A DNA stretch of 38,357 nucleotides from an uncultured Campylobacter sp. (GTDB lineage: Bacteria > Campylobacterota > Campylobacteria > Campylobacterales > Campylobacteraceae). The stretch spans positions 1 through 38,357 of the forward strand of contig NZ_CAJPMA010000003.1 in NCBI RefSeq assembly GCF_905371695.1. The letters run 5' to 3'. The notes under the pieces were generated by a model, which made no database searches, was not told the origin of the DNA, and worked only from the letters and a program-made list of their open reading frames with translations. The position numbers and the translations under genes were made by a program. This document shows, piece by piece, positions 24,623-31,795 of the stretch (its first letter is position 1; the number at the start of each line of letters is the position of its first letter).

Positions 24623-24628
24623 TATCGG

Positions 24629-25360
24629 TTAATTGCCTGCTGAAATTGCTTTTAAAATTATCTCAATTGTGGCTGGAATTTTTTGCAAATTTTCATCCTC
24701 GACTTTTGAGTTTAGATCGAGCACTCGTGGGTTAAATTTGATCGCTTCGCACGCGTTGTGCTCGCCGATACCGCCCGCCATACCGAAGTTAAATTTAACC
24801 CCACGCAAAATCTCCCAATCAAAGCTGATGCCGTTGCCGCCGGCGTTTTGCCCCTTGCAATCAAAAAGCGGCATATCGCAAAGCGCGGTATCGACGGCCG
24901 GAAGCGCGTCTAGCACGCTATAAACGCGCCAAACCTCTAACCCCATCGCCTTTAAATTTGCGTATAAATTCGCGCTGATTTCGCCGTGGATCTGCGCGAC
25001 GTCGAGCTCGGCAAACTCGCAAATTTCCGTTATCTCGCAGTCGCTTTGACCCGCAAAGACGCCCGCGCACTTAGCGCCGGCCTTATGCGCCGCGCTTGAA
25101 ATTTCCCGCGCGACCGCCGCACTTACCCGCCTTTTGCTGGGCGCAAAAATTACACCCAAAAAACTAACGCCGTTTTTAAAATTTCGTGCTTCGCTTTGCA
25201 AGCTCTCGCCCTGCGTCGCTCCCGTTTTTTTGTTAAAATTTTCGCCGCTAGAATTCGCTAAATTTCGCCCGAATTTAGCCCCTACTTCTAAAACCGCCCT
25301 AGCCTCGTCCGCGCTTTTAATACCGCAAATTTTAACGAGCGGTTTTGCGGCCGTTTTCAA
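24629..25360 (-). CDS. trpF: Phosphoribosylanthranilate isomerase with extra internal segment
   Basis: TrpF converts phosphoribosylanthranilate to the deoxyribulose isomer in tryptophan synthesis. Catalytic Cys12 in VKICGIKS, FLGVIFAPSKRRVS, QIHG, and GISFDWEIL with the catalytic Asp are present, as is GMAGGIGEHN near the end. The protein is 243 residues, longer than the usual 200. The excess is a polar, low-complexity stretch at about residues 29-64, between the first helix and second strand. It overlaps trpGD by four bases. The plus-strand island ends six bases beyond its stop, so no terminator fits between them. Confidence 0.93.
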   Translation of the reverse strand: MKTAAKPLVKICGIKSADEARAVLEVGAKFGRNLANSSGENFNKKTGATQGESLQSEARNFKNGVSFLGVIFAPSKRRVSAAVAREISSAAHKAGAKCAGVFAGQSDCEITEICEFAELDVAQIHGEISANLYANLKAMGLEVWRVYSVLDALPAVDTALCDMPLFDCKGQNAGGNGISFDWEILRGVKFNFGMAGGIGEHNACEAIKFNPRVLDLNSKVEDENLQKIPATIEIILKAISAGN

Positions 25361-26973
25361 TCTCGCGCCCTAAACTGCGCTACGTAATCGCAAAAGTATT
25401 TCCACGCTAAACCGCTATCTAGCGCGTTTTCGACGATAGGTCTGGCTAGCGCGGGACTTTGCGCGCCGCCGGCTACGTAAAGCGCAAACATAGCGTTTAG
25501 CACGACTATATCGCGTTTTGCGCCGCGCTCCTCGCCGCGCAGGGTCGCTTTTAAAATTTCGGCGTTTTCTTCGCTAGATCCGCCCTCTACGTCGCCGTGA
25601 AAAGCGCGCTTAAAGCCGAACTGCTCGGGGGTTATGCGGTATTCGACGATCTTGCCGTCTTTTACCTCGTGTATCAGCGTTTCGTCGCATAGCGTGATCT
25701 CGTCCATGCCGTCCATGCCGTGCGCGACGATAGCGCGCTTGCGACCCAGATGCATCAGCGTTTGCGCCATTAGCTCGTTTACCTCTTCTAAATAATTGCC
25801 GACCATTTGAAATTTTAGGCTCGTATTAGGGTTTAAAAGCGGTCCTAGCATATTAAAGACAGTGCCGATTTTTAGGCGGTCGCGCACCTCTTTCACCTCG
25901 GCGGTAATTTTATGGAAAAACATCGCATGGAAAAACGCAAGCCCCTTTTTATCTAGCAGCTCGCGGTTTTGCTCGATCGTAGGCGCCAGCTTTACGCCGA
26001 TCGCGCTTAAAACGTCGCTGCTGCCGCTTTTGCTCGTGATCGCTTTATTGCCGTGTTTTGCGACTTTAATGCCCAGACTTGCCAAGATAAACGCCGTCGT
26101 GGTCGAGACGTTGATCGTTTTTAGCCTATCTCCGCCCGTGCCTACGACGTCGAACATATCAGACGCGTCGGCATAGGTGTGCGAATAGCGCAGGATATTT
26201 TGCACGAGCGCCGCGACGCTTGCGGGGTAGAGGCTTTTTTCGCTGATTAAAACGAGAAGCGCCGCAAGCTGGACTATGTCGTAGTTTTTAGCGTTTATCG
26301 CGCGGCAAATAATCTCGTAATCGCTTCCGTCCAGCGGGAAACCCTTTTGCAGTTTTAGCAAAAACGGCGCGAAATTTTCGCTTTGCGCGGAAACGGGCTT
26401 TTGTTGCGGTTTATTAAATTCTAAGAAATTTTGTAAAATTTTCTTGCCGTATTGCGTAAAATGGCTTTCGGGATGAAACTGAATACCGAAAATCGGCCTG
26501 TCTTTTACGCGAAGCGCCATTAAAACGCCGTCCTCGCTAACCGCGAGCGGCTCTAAAACGGGCGGTAGCTCGTCCGCGTAAAGCGAGTGATAGCGCATTA
26601 CTTCAAATTCGGCCGGAAGTCCGCTAAACAGCGGCTCGCTAGCTAAAATTTTAATGCGCGAGGTCTTGCCGTGAAGCGGGGTGTCTAAACACTTGATTTT
26701 AGCGCCGTTTACGAGTCCGATGGCTTGGTGCCCCAGACAAACGCCCAGTATCGGCGCGTCCAAATTAGCGCGCAAAATTTCTAGACATACGCCGCTATCT
26801 TCGGGGCGCTTGGGGCCGGGGCTTAAAACGATACGGCTAGGATTTAGGCGGCGAACCTCGTCAAGCGAGATTTTATCGTTTCGCACGCATAAAATTTCCT
26901 CGTCCGTCAGCTCGCTTAAATATTGCTTGATATTAAAAACGAAGCTGTCGTAATTGTCGACTAAAAGTATCAT
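25357..26973 (-). CDS. trpD: Anthranilate synthase glutaminase-phosphoribosyltransferase fusion
   Basis: A 538-residue TrpG-TrpD fusion. Residues 1-190 are the class I glutamine amidotransferase with Cys79 in GVCLGHQAIG and His167/Glu169 in QFHPESHF; it supplies ammonia to TrpE. After a short linker, residues from about 205 form the phosphoribosyltransferase with DVVGTGGDRLKT, KHGNKAITSKSGSSDVL and EVRDRLKIGTVFNMLGPLLNP. Both active sites look complete. The fusion is usual in Campylobacter. It overlaps trpE and trpF by four bases each, so the three are translationally coupled. Confidence 0.96.
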   Translation of the reverse strand: MILLVDNYDSFVFNIKQYLSELTDEEILCVRNDKISLDEVRRLNPSRIVLSPGPKRPEDSGVCLEILRANLDAPILGVCLGHQAIGLVNGAKIKCLDTPLHGKTSRIKILASEPLFSGLPAEFEVMRYHSLYADELPPVLEPLAVSEDGVLMALRVKDRPIFGIQFHPESHFTQYGKKILQNFLEFNKPQQKPVSAQSENFAPFLLKLQKGFPLDGSDYEIICRAINAKNYDIVQLAALLVLISEKSLYPASVAALVQNILRYSHTYADASDMFDVVGTGGDRLKTINVSTTTAFILASLGIKVAKHGNKAITSKSGSSDVLSAIGVKLAPTIEQNRELLDKKGLAFFHAMFFHKITAEVKEVRDRLKIGTVFNMLGPLLNPNTSLKFQMVGNYLEEVNELMAQTLMHLGRKRAIVAHGMDGMDEITLCDETLIHEVKDGKIVEYRITPEQFGFKRAFHGDVEGGSSEENAEILKATLRGEERGAKRDIVVLNAMFALYVAGGAQSPALARPIVENALDSGLAWKYFCDYVAQFRARD

Positions 26974-28346
26974 TTTATCTCCTCGCAGTTATTTTTAAAG
27001 ACGTTTAGCACGCTGGCGCGCTTGTGGCAAATTTCGGCGTATTCGCGCTGCGGGTCGCTATCAAATACGATCCCCGCGCCCGCTTGGACGAAAATTTTAG
27101 AGATTTCGCCGCTTGCGGCCGCGCCGAAATCTCGCGCCGGAGTTTCATCATCGCCCCGCTTAAACGGCGTAAATACCGCGCTTCTAATTAATATCGCCAT
27201 CTGCGCGTCGCCGTTAAAATGCAAAAATCCTATCCCGCCCCCGTAGGCGTTGCGCTTAAAGGTTTCAAGCTCGCCTATTATCTGCATCGCGCGAATTTTA
27301 GGCGTCCCGCTAAGCGTACCCGCCGGAAAAACGCTAGCGGCTACGTCAAACGCGCTTACGCCTTGCTCGCGCTGTCCGTAAACGTCGCTTATGATATGCA
27401 TTACGCTTTCGTATTTCACGATATTTAGGGCGTTTTTAACGACTACGCTACGGATTTTAGCCACGCGGCCGATATCGTTTCTGGCAAGATCGATTAACAT
27501 CTTATGCTCGGCTAGCTCCTTCTCGTCGCTTAAAAGCTGCGTTTGCAGCGTCGCGTCCTCGTTCGCGTCCTTGCCGCGCGGGCGCGTCCCAGCGATCGGA
27601 GCTACGAAAATTCGCTCGCCTTTTAGCTCGAAAACCAGCTCCGGCGAGCTGCCGACTACGTCGCCGAACGGAGTAGGAAAGTGAAACATATAAGGGCTAG
27701 GGTTGGCCGCGCTTAAAATTTCGTAAAATTTTAAGCTGCTAAGATCGCTAACGAGCGCTAGCTGCTCGCTCAAAACGACTTGAAACACGTCGCCCGCTTT
27801 AATATAATCTTTGGCTCTTTCTACGATGCGCTCAAAATGCGATTTCTCGGCGTCAAGGTCGGTTAAAATTTTAAATTTCGCGCGGGTTTTACGCTCAGAG
27901 GGCTCGGCGTTATCAAGCGCTTCTAAAAAATCGTAATACTTCGCCGCGTCGCCGTAAAAGCCGTAAATTTTGCTGATTTTATCAAAATGCAGATACGCTC
28001 GCGCATTGGCGTAGATGAAATTAGCAAAATCGTATTGGCGCTCGCCCGCGCTTTTAACGTCTTCAAAATATTTTACGCTCTCAAAGCCAAGCACCCCGAA
28101 CAGCCCCGCAAAAGGCGCGTCGCTAGCGTTTTTATGCTCGGCGAAATAGCTTTTAAGTCCAGCAAAGTCAGTCCGTTCGAATTTCGCGTTTTTAGCGAAC
28201 TTTTCGCCGTCAAACTCTGCGCCCGCGGCACTTACGTAATCGCAGTCGATACCGATAATAGCCTGCGTAGAATCCTGCGCCAAATAGCTATTTTTAAACC
28301 GCGCCAAAATGGCCTCGTAATAAAAAATAGGTTCGTTTAAAAGCAT
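26970..28346 (-). CDS. trpE: Anthranilate synthase component I
   Basis: TrpE makes anthranilate from chorismate and ammonia. The 458-residue chorismate-binding enzyme shows NPSPYMFHF, PIAGTRPRG, ELAEHKMLIDLARNDIGRV and the terminal IVFDSDPQREYAEICHK. The N-terminal domain is shorter than in enteric TrpE, and the LLES tryptophan-binding motif appears only as YLAQDS. It is the first gene of the operon and starts at the ATG at 28346 behind AAGG. The leader is too short (about 20 bases) for an attenuator, and no trp-codon leader peptide is seen. Confidence 0.95.
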   Translation of the reverse strand: MLLNEPIFYYEAILARFKNSYLAQDSTQAIIGIDCDYVSAAGAEFDGEKFAKNAKFERTDFAGLKSYFAEHKNASDAPFAGLFGVLGFESVKYFEDVKSAGERQYDFANFIYANARAYLHFDKISKIYGFYGDAAKYYDFLEALDNAEPSERKTRAKFKILTDLDAEKSHFERIVERAKDYIKAGDVFQVVLSEQLALVSDLSSLKFYEILSAANPSPYMFHFPTPFGDVVGSSPELVFELKGERIFVAPIAGTRPRGKDANEDATLQTQLLSDEKELAEHKMLIDLARNDIGRVAKIRSVVVKNALNIVKYESVMHIISDVYGQREQGVSAFDVAASVFPAGTLSGTPKIRAMQIIGELETFKRNAYGGGIGFLHFNGDAQMAILIRSAVFTPFKRGDDETPARDFGAAASGEISKIFVQAGAGIVFDSDPQREYAEICHKRASVLNVFKNNCEEIK

Positions 28347-28371
28347 ATTTTACCTTAAAAATTTTTGGGAT

Positions 28372-28377
28372 ATTTTA
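28372..28377 (-). promoter_or_regulatory. Possible -10 box of the trp operon
   Basis: TAAAAT on the minus strand, 26-31 bases before trpE. No operator palindrome was recognised in the 121-base divergent gap. Confidence 0.45.
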
Positions 28378-28440
28378 GTAAAAAAAGCTTTGCGTTTTTT
28401 AAAATTTCGCGATTTTATCGATATTTTACGCGTAACTGGG

Positions 28441-28446
28441 TAAAAT
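28441..28446 (+). promoter_or_regulatory. Possible -10 box of the TauE/SafE gene
   Basis: TAAAAT 22 bases before the next start codon, followed by an AAAGGA ribosome site at 28455-28460. Confidence 0.4.
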
Positions 28447-28467
28447 TCGCGCCAAAAGGACGTAAAA

Positions 28468-29214
28468 ATGGAAGATGTTTTATACGTATTGCCGTTTTTG
28501 GGCGTAGCGGTAGGCTTTATCGGCGGATTTTTCGGTATCGGCGGCGGCATCGTCGTAGTGCCTACGCTAATCGCGCTGGGGTACGATACTAAAACCGCCG
28601 TAGGCGTTAGCGTTATGCAGATGCTTTTAGGCGCTATATTCGGCTCGGTGATGAATTACCGCGCGGGACTTTTAAGGATAAACGAAGGCGTATATCTCGG
28701 TATAGGCGGGCTAATCGGGGCTAGTTTTAGCGGACTAATCGTAAGCCTGGCGCCGGCGATCGCGCTCGAATGTATTTTGCTCGCTAATTTTTTATTTTCT
28801 ATCTACAAACTCTACCGCGCGCCGCAAAATAGCGCGGCTAGCAAAAATAACTCGAAATTTTTACTCGTACTTTTAGGGGCTTTCGTGGGCGCGATAGCCA
28901 CTAGCATCGGCATCGGCGGAGCGGCGTTTATTATGCCCGCGCTTGTGGGTTTTATGGGATACGAGATGAAAAAGGCCATCTCGATGGGCGTATTTTTCGT
29001 AGCATTCGCGTCGTTTTCGGGTTTTATATCGCTCTCTCTTAGCGGACACGTTAGGTATTTAGAGGGCGCGCTAATCGGCGTTTTTGCGCTAATCGGCGTA
29101 TATTTCGGCACCAAAGCCACGCACAAAACCGAAAAGGCGGCGCTTAAAAAGTGGTTTTTACTGCTTTACGTATCGATGATCTCTTTGATGATTAAAAAGA
29201 TATTTTTCGAGTAA
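28468..29214 (+). CDS. TauE/SafE family membrane permease
   Basis: A 248-residue integral membrane protein of the TauE/SafE (DUF81) family, whose members are proposed exporters of sulfite, sulfoacetate or similar anions. The duplicated family motif is clear: GFIGGFFGIGGGIVVVP near the N-terminus and GAIATSIGIGGAAFIMPAL at about 140-160, with seven or eight hydrophobic segments. The substrate cannot be read from sequence. It starts at the ATG at 28468, divergent from trpE, and ends ten bases before the convergent YhbP-like gene. Confidence 0.9.
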   Translation: MEDVLYVLPFLGVAVGFIGGFFGIGGGIVVVPTLIALGYDTKTAVGVSVMQMLLGAIFGSVMNYRAGLLRINEGVYLGIGGLIGASFSGLIVSLAPAIALECILLANFLFSIYKLYRAPQNSAASKNNSKFLLVLLGAFVGAIATSIGIGGAAFIMPALVGFMGYEMKKAISMGVFFVAFASFSGFISLSLSGHVRYLEGALIGVFALIGVYFGTKATHKTEKAALKKWFLLLYVSMISLMIKKIFFE

Positions 29215-29218
29215 AATC

Positions 29219-29235
29219 AGGGCTTTATTCGCCCT
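29219..29235. terminator. Small convergent hairpin
   Basis: AGGGC (29219-29223) pairs with GCCCT (29231-29235) around a 7-base loop between two convergent genes, overlapping the stop of the minus-strand gene. On the minus strand it is followed by GATTTTA. Weak evidence. Confidence 0.3.
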
Positions 29236-29650
29236 TACGCCATAAAATTTTCTTGCCGAAGCCGAGCGTATTTGAAGTAAATTTTACGCGCTCTAAGGCA
29301 ATCTTATAAATTTCGCCCTTTACCGCTATTGCGTAGGGGAACCTAGCAAAATAAATTTCGCGCTCCGCCTCGCTTGCTGGGCTAACTTTTCCGCTAAACT
29401 GCGCGCCTTTGATTTTACCGATTATTTTAGTATCTAGCGCGACCGTGCCCGATACCGCGTCGCTGCGCGAAAACGCTCTTGCGTGCGCGCTATTTTCGTC
29501 GCTGGCGAATATTATCGCGGGATTTAAATCATCGCCGTTAAACGCGTAAAATGCGTTAAACGCGTAAGGAGCGCCCTCCTCGTCCGTAACGGCGACCGAA
29601 GATAGGTGCGATTTTTGCAGAAATTTTACCGCGCGCTCGTCTAGTCTCAC
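29225..29650 (-). CDS. YhbP/UPF0306-like flavin-reductase-fold protein
   Basis: A 141-residue protein resembling E. coli YhbP (UPF0306), a member of the split-barrel, pyridoxamine-phosphate-oxidase-like superfamily. The N-terminal YAFNAFYAFNGDD, the central GTVALDTKIIGKIKGAQFSG and especially the C-terminal KFTSNTLGFGKKILWRKGE match that family closely. Function is unknown; a flavin or heme ligand is possible. Its start overlaps the upstream DUF1294 gene by four bases, so they form a two-gene unit. Confidence 0.82.
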   Translation of the reverse strand: MRLDERAVKFLQKSHLSSVAVTDEEGAPYAFNAFYAFNGDDLNPAIIFASDENSAHARAFSRSDAVSGTVALDTKIIGKIKGAQFSGKVSPASEAEREIYFARFPYAIAVKGEIYKIALERVKFTSNTLGFGKKILWRKGE

Positions 29651-30021
29651 GCTAAAAATCCTTGAAAAAACGAGCTGATGCTAGTAAAATTCAGCGCCAA
29701 AACGCCGCACAAAACGACCCAAAAAATAAGCGCTAAAATTTCGATAAAGCTAAACGCGTCGCGCGCGAATTTTCTAAATACGCCCATAGCCAAAAACGCG
29801 CCCGCTACGCCTCCTATAAAGGAAAAATAATGCACGGCGCCCTGTTTTACGAACGCTGGCAACGCGCCTTTAAAAAACAAACAAAATACCGCAAACGCCA
29901 GCAAATTCGCCATCAAAAGATAGTAACAAACCACGGGCAACGCCGGATAAAATTTATGTAACGCAAAGCTAAAAACCGTCATAAAAATGAGCGCGAATAC
30001 TCGCACGCCGAAACAACACAT
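29647..30021 (-). CDS. DUF1294 family membrane protein
   Basis: A 124-residue protein with four hydrophobic helices. The centre, HYFSFIGGVAGAFLAMGVFRKFARDAFSF, fits the DUF1294 signature (small residues GG-x-x-GA, then FR and basic residues). The function of the family is unknown. The start at 30021 and the first cysteines follow the divergent intergenic region (30022-30104), which also carries the upstream region of the next plus-strand gene. Coupled to the YhbP-like gene by a four-base overlap. Confidence 0.72.
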   Translation of the reverse strand: MCCFGVRVFALIFMTVFSFALHKFYPALPVVCYYLLMANLLAFAVFCLFFKGALPAFVKQGAVHYFSFIGGVAGAFLAMGVFRKFARDAFSFIEILALIFWVVLCGVLALNFTSISSFFQGFLA

Positions 30022-30104
30022 CGCATGCCTTTTTAGCGAAATTTTACGTAAAACGGCTTTATAAATTCTAAATTTCGCCGATATAGAGCGCGAAAGGATT
30101 TAAA

Positions 30105-30626
30105 ATGCAAACCAACGCCTACTCGCAAGGAAGCTTTAATAACTTCAATTTTTCGCTAAAAACGAGCTCGGGAGACGAGATAAATTTTAGCGCCTACGAT
30201 AACAAAACGCTGCAATACCAAAGCATAAAAGACGCGAGCGCAAGCGCGCAAAGCCTAACGCTAACGCACGAATACGGCTACAAATTTTCGTACTCGGGCG
30301 ACGGACTAGACGCGAAAGATCTAGCAGAGCTAGACGAAGCTCTAAAAAACATAAGACCTAAAATCGACGAATTTATGAAAAACGTAGCCCAAGGCGACAA
30401 GATAGCGGGGACTAGCCAAAGCATAAGCTCGCTGGCTAATCAAATAAAATCGCTTCTGCCTCAAGCGCAAGACGAAAACGGCAGAAATTTTGTAAACGAC
30501 GGCGCGTTAAAATTATTCGATAGTCTTTTAGAGCAAAACAAAGCGACTAAAAGCGTGCTGGAAGCCAGCAAGCGGCTATTTGACGAAATTTTAAATAAAA
30601 ACAACAAGGTCTCGCTCTACGCGTAA
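30105..30626 (+). CDS. Hypothetical protein, Campylobacterota-type
   Basis: A 173-residue protein I do not recognise. The N-terminal 60 residues are Ser/Thr/Asn-rich and beta-like (NNFNFSLKTSSGDEINF, LTLTHEYGYKFSYSGDG). The rest is mainly helical with amphipathic stretches (ELDEALKNIRPKIDEFMKNV). No signal peptide, membrane helix, P-loop or cysteine is present. It has a good AAAGGA ribosome site and stands as a single gene between divergent and convergent neighbours, close to dut. A probable terminator follows. Confidence 0.85.
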   Translation: MQTNAYSQGSFNNFNFSLKTSSGDEINFSAYDNKTLQYQSIKDASASAQSLTLTHEYGYKFSYSGDGLDAKDLAELDEALKNIRPKIDEFMKNVAQGDKIAGTSQSISSLANQIKSLLPQAQDENGRNFVNDGALKLFDSLLEQNKATKSVLEASKRLFDEILNKNNKVSLYA

Positions 30627-30643
30627 TCATTAACCCGCCGCGA

Positions 30644-30671
30644 CCGCGAATAGGCATCGCGGGCCGGTTTT
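30644..30671 (+). terminator. Possible terminator after the hypothetical gene
   Basis: CCGCGA (30644-30649) pairs with TCGCGG (30657-30662) around a 7-base loop, followed five bases later by TTTT. It lies in a 100-base convergent gap with dut. Confidence 0.4.
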
Positions 30672-30726
30672 GCGGCGTCTTATAAATTTCATAAAAGTGC
30701 GAGCGAGCCGCGAATCCTCGCTAAAT

Positions 30727-31425
30727 TTACTTTACTTTATCGTATTCTTTTTGCAACGCGGCGTAAATTTCGTCTATGCCCGCTCTTCGTCCTTGCGCTA
30801 AAATTTCGCTCATCACGACGTTATCCTCGCGCCCGTTCCATACTTTTTTATAAACGCCTTCTTTATAGCCGTTGTTTTGACGAAAGCGGTTTAGCACGTT
30901 TTTAGCGACGTAGCACTCGTAAAGCGAGTAGAGATTAACCCCGCATTTTAGCGCCGTAGAGAAGTAAATTTTAAGCAGACCGAACATATCTACGTTAAAA
31001 CCGCTGCATTCGTGAATGAGCATCTCGATATCGTTCATTATTTCGTAAATACTCTCGTCTCGTACGTTCGCGCTCGCTTTGCAAAACTCGCTAAAACCGC
31101 TCGCCGCGCAGATGTCGCTAGCTAGTTTTTCAATCTCGCCTAGCCCTTGATTTTTGTAATTTTGCAACATCAAGCTCATCGCGAAGTGCCAAATATCGAC
31201 GACTTCTACGCGTAAATTTTGCGTATCGGTAGGCGCGTTTATGCTTTTCCAGTGTTTCCACGCAAAGCTATCGATTAGCTCGGCGCACTCCATGTAAATG
31301 CAGCGCCGCCAGCTGATTAACTTGCCTTTATCGGTATAGCCGCTCTCCCAGCCGGGTCCGTTAGTCTCGTCGTTTAAGCTTTGTTGTAGTTTTAGCATTT
31401 CTAAAATTATTTTGTATTCGTCCAT
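30727..31425 (-). CDS. dut: Dimeric dUTP diphosphatase
   Basis: dUTPase hydrolyses dUTP (and in this family dUDP) to dUMP, keeping uracil out of DNA and supplying thymidylate synthesis. The 232-residue all-alpha enzyme belongs to the dimeric MazG-related class, as in C. jejuni, not the trimeric one. The metal-binding acidic residues sit at Glu46, Glu49, Glu74 and Asp77 (YMECAELIDSF and VEVVDIWHF), and DETNGPGWESG gives part of the uracil pocket. It starts at the ATG at 31425 behind AAAGGA and is divergent from a small zinc-ribbon gene. No defect seen. Confidence 0.93.
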   Translation of the reverse strand: MDEYKIILEMLKLQQSLNDETNGPGWESGYTDKGKLISWRRCIYMECAELIDSFAWKHWKSINAPTDTQNLRVEVVDIWHFAMSLMLQNYKNQGLGEIEKLASDICAASGFSEFCKASANVRDESIYEIMNDIEMLIHECSGFNVDMFGLLKIYFSTALKCGVNLYSLYECYVAKNVLNRFRQNNGYKEGVYKKVWNGREDNVVMSEILAQGRRAGIDEIYAALQKEYDKVK

Positions 31426-31448
31426 GTCTTTTCCTTTAAATTCGGGCG

Positions 31449-31454
31449 ATTATA
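31449..31454 (-). promoter_or_regulatory. -10 box of dut
   Basis: TGC-TATAAT on the minus strand, 24-29 bases before the dut ATG. Confidence 0.7.
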
Positions 31455-31505
31455 GCAAGTTTTATTAAATTGACGTAAATCATCTCGCATTAAAAATTTT
31501 ACGGC

Positions 31506-31511
31506 TAAAAT
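31506..31511 (+). promoter_or_regulatory. -10 box of the zinc-ribbon gene
   Basis: GGC-TAAAAT, 29 bases before the ATG at 31540, in the divergent region shared with dut. Confidence 0.5.
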
Positions 31512-31539
31512 AGCGGAATTTTTAACGAAAGGATAAAAA

Positions 31540-31728
31540 ATGAGAGAAAACAACACGGTAGTTTGCAACGTCTGCGGACAAAAAAGCAGCGAAAACGAAG
31601 TAGCCGTATTCGTGCGCGCGCATAAAAACGGCGAAGAGGTCGATATCTGCACGGGCTGCATCCCGAGCGTAATCCACGGCTCGGGAATGGTCGTTCGCTC
31701 TAACGACGAAGTCAAAGCCGAGCTTTAA
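31540..31728 (+). CDS. Small zinc-ribbon protein
   Basis: A 62-residue protein with two C-x2-C knuckles (CNVC at 9-12 and CTGC near 36-39) spaced about 24 residues, a typical one-zinc ribbon. No function is recognised. Short ribbons like this can bind nucleic acid or partner proteins. It has a strong AAAGGA ribosome site and its own promoter, so it is very likely expressed despite its size. A stem-loop follows the stop. Confidence 0.8.
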   Translation: MRENNTVVCNVCGQKSSENEVAVFVRAHKNGEEVDICTGCIPSVIHGSGMVVRSNDEVKAEL

Positions 31729-31738
31729 TCCGCAAATC

Positions 31739-31781
31739 GCCGCTAGATTTATAGAATTTAGCGGCCTGCGCCGAGCTTTTT
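31739..31781 (+). terminator. Long stem-loop after the zinc-ribbon gene
   Basis: An 11-pair stem (31739-31749 with 31755-31765, one G-T pair) closes a TATAG loop. A second short GGC/GCC hairpin and TTTTT (31777-31781) follow. It lies between convergent genes and may act as terminator for the plus-strand gene. Confidence 0.5.
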
Positions 31782-31795
31782 AAATTCGCTAAATT

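Noticed and set aside
22600..24629. ATCGGT occurs at both ends of the trp island (22600-22605 and 24624-24629), like a target-site duplication.
   Set aside because: Six bases is short, one copy overlaps the trpF stop, and there is no mobile-element gene or terminal inverted repeat; chance is likely.
28347..28371. Possible attenuator or Trp-rich leader peptide before trpE.
   Set aside because: The distance from the probable promoter to trpE is too short for a leader peptide and alternative hairpins, and no Trp codons are present.
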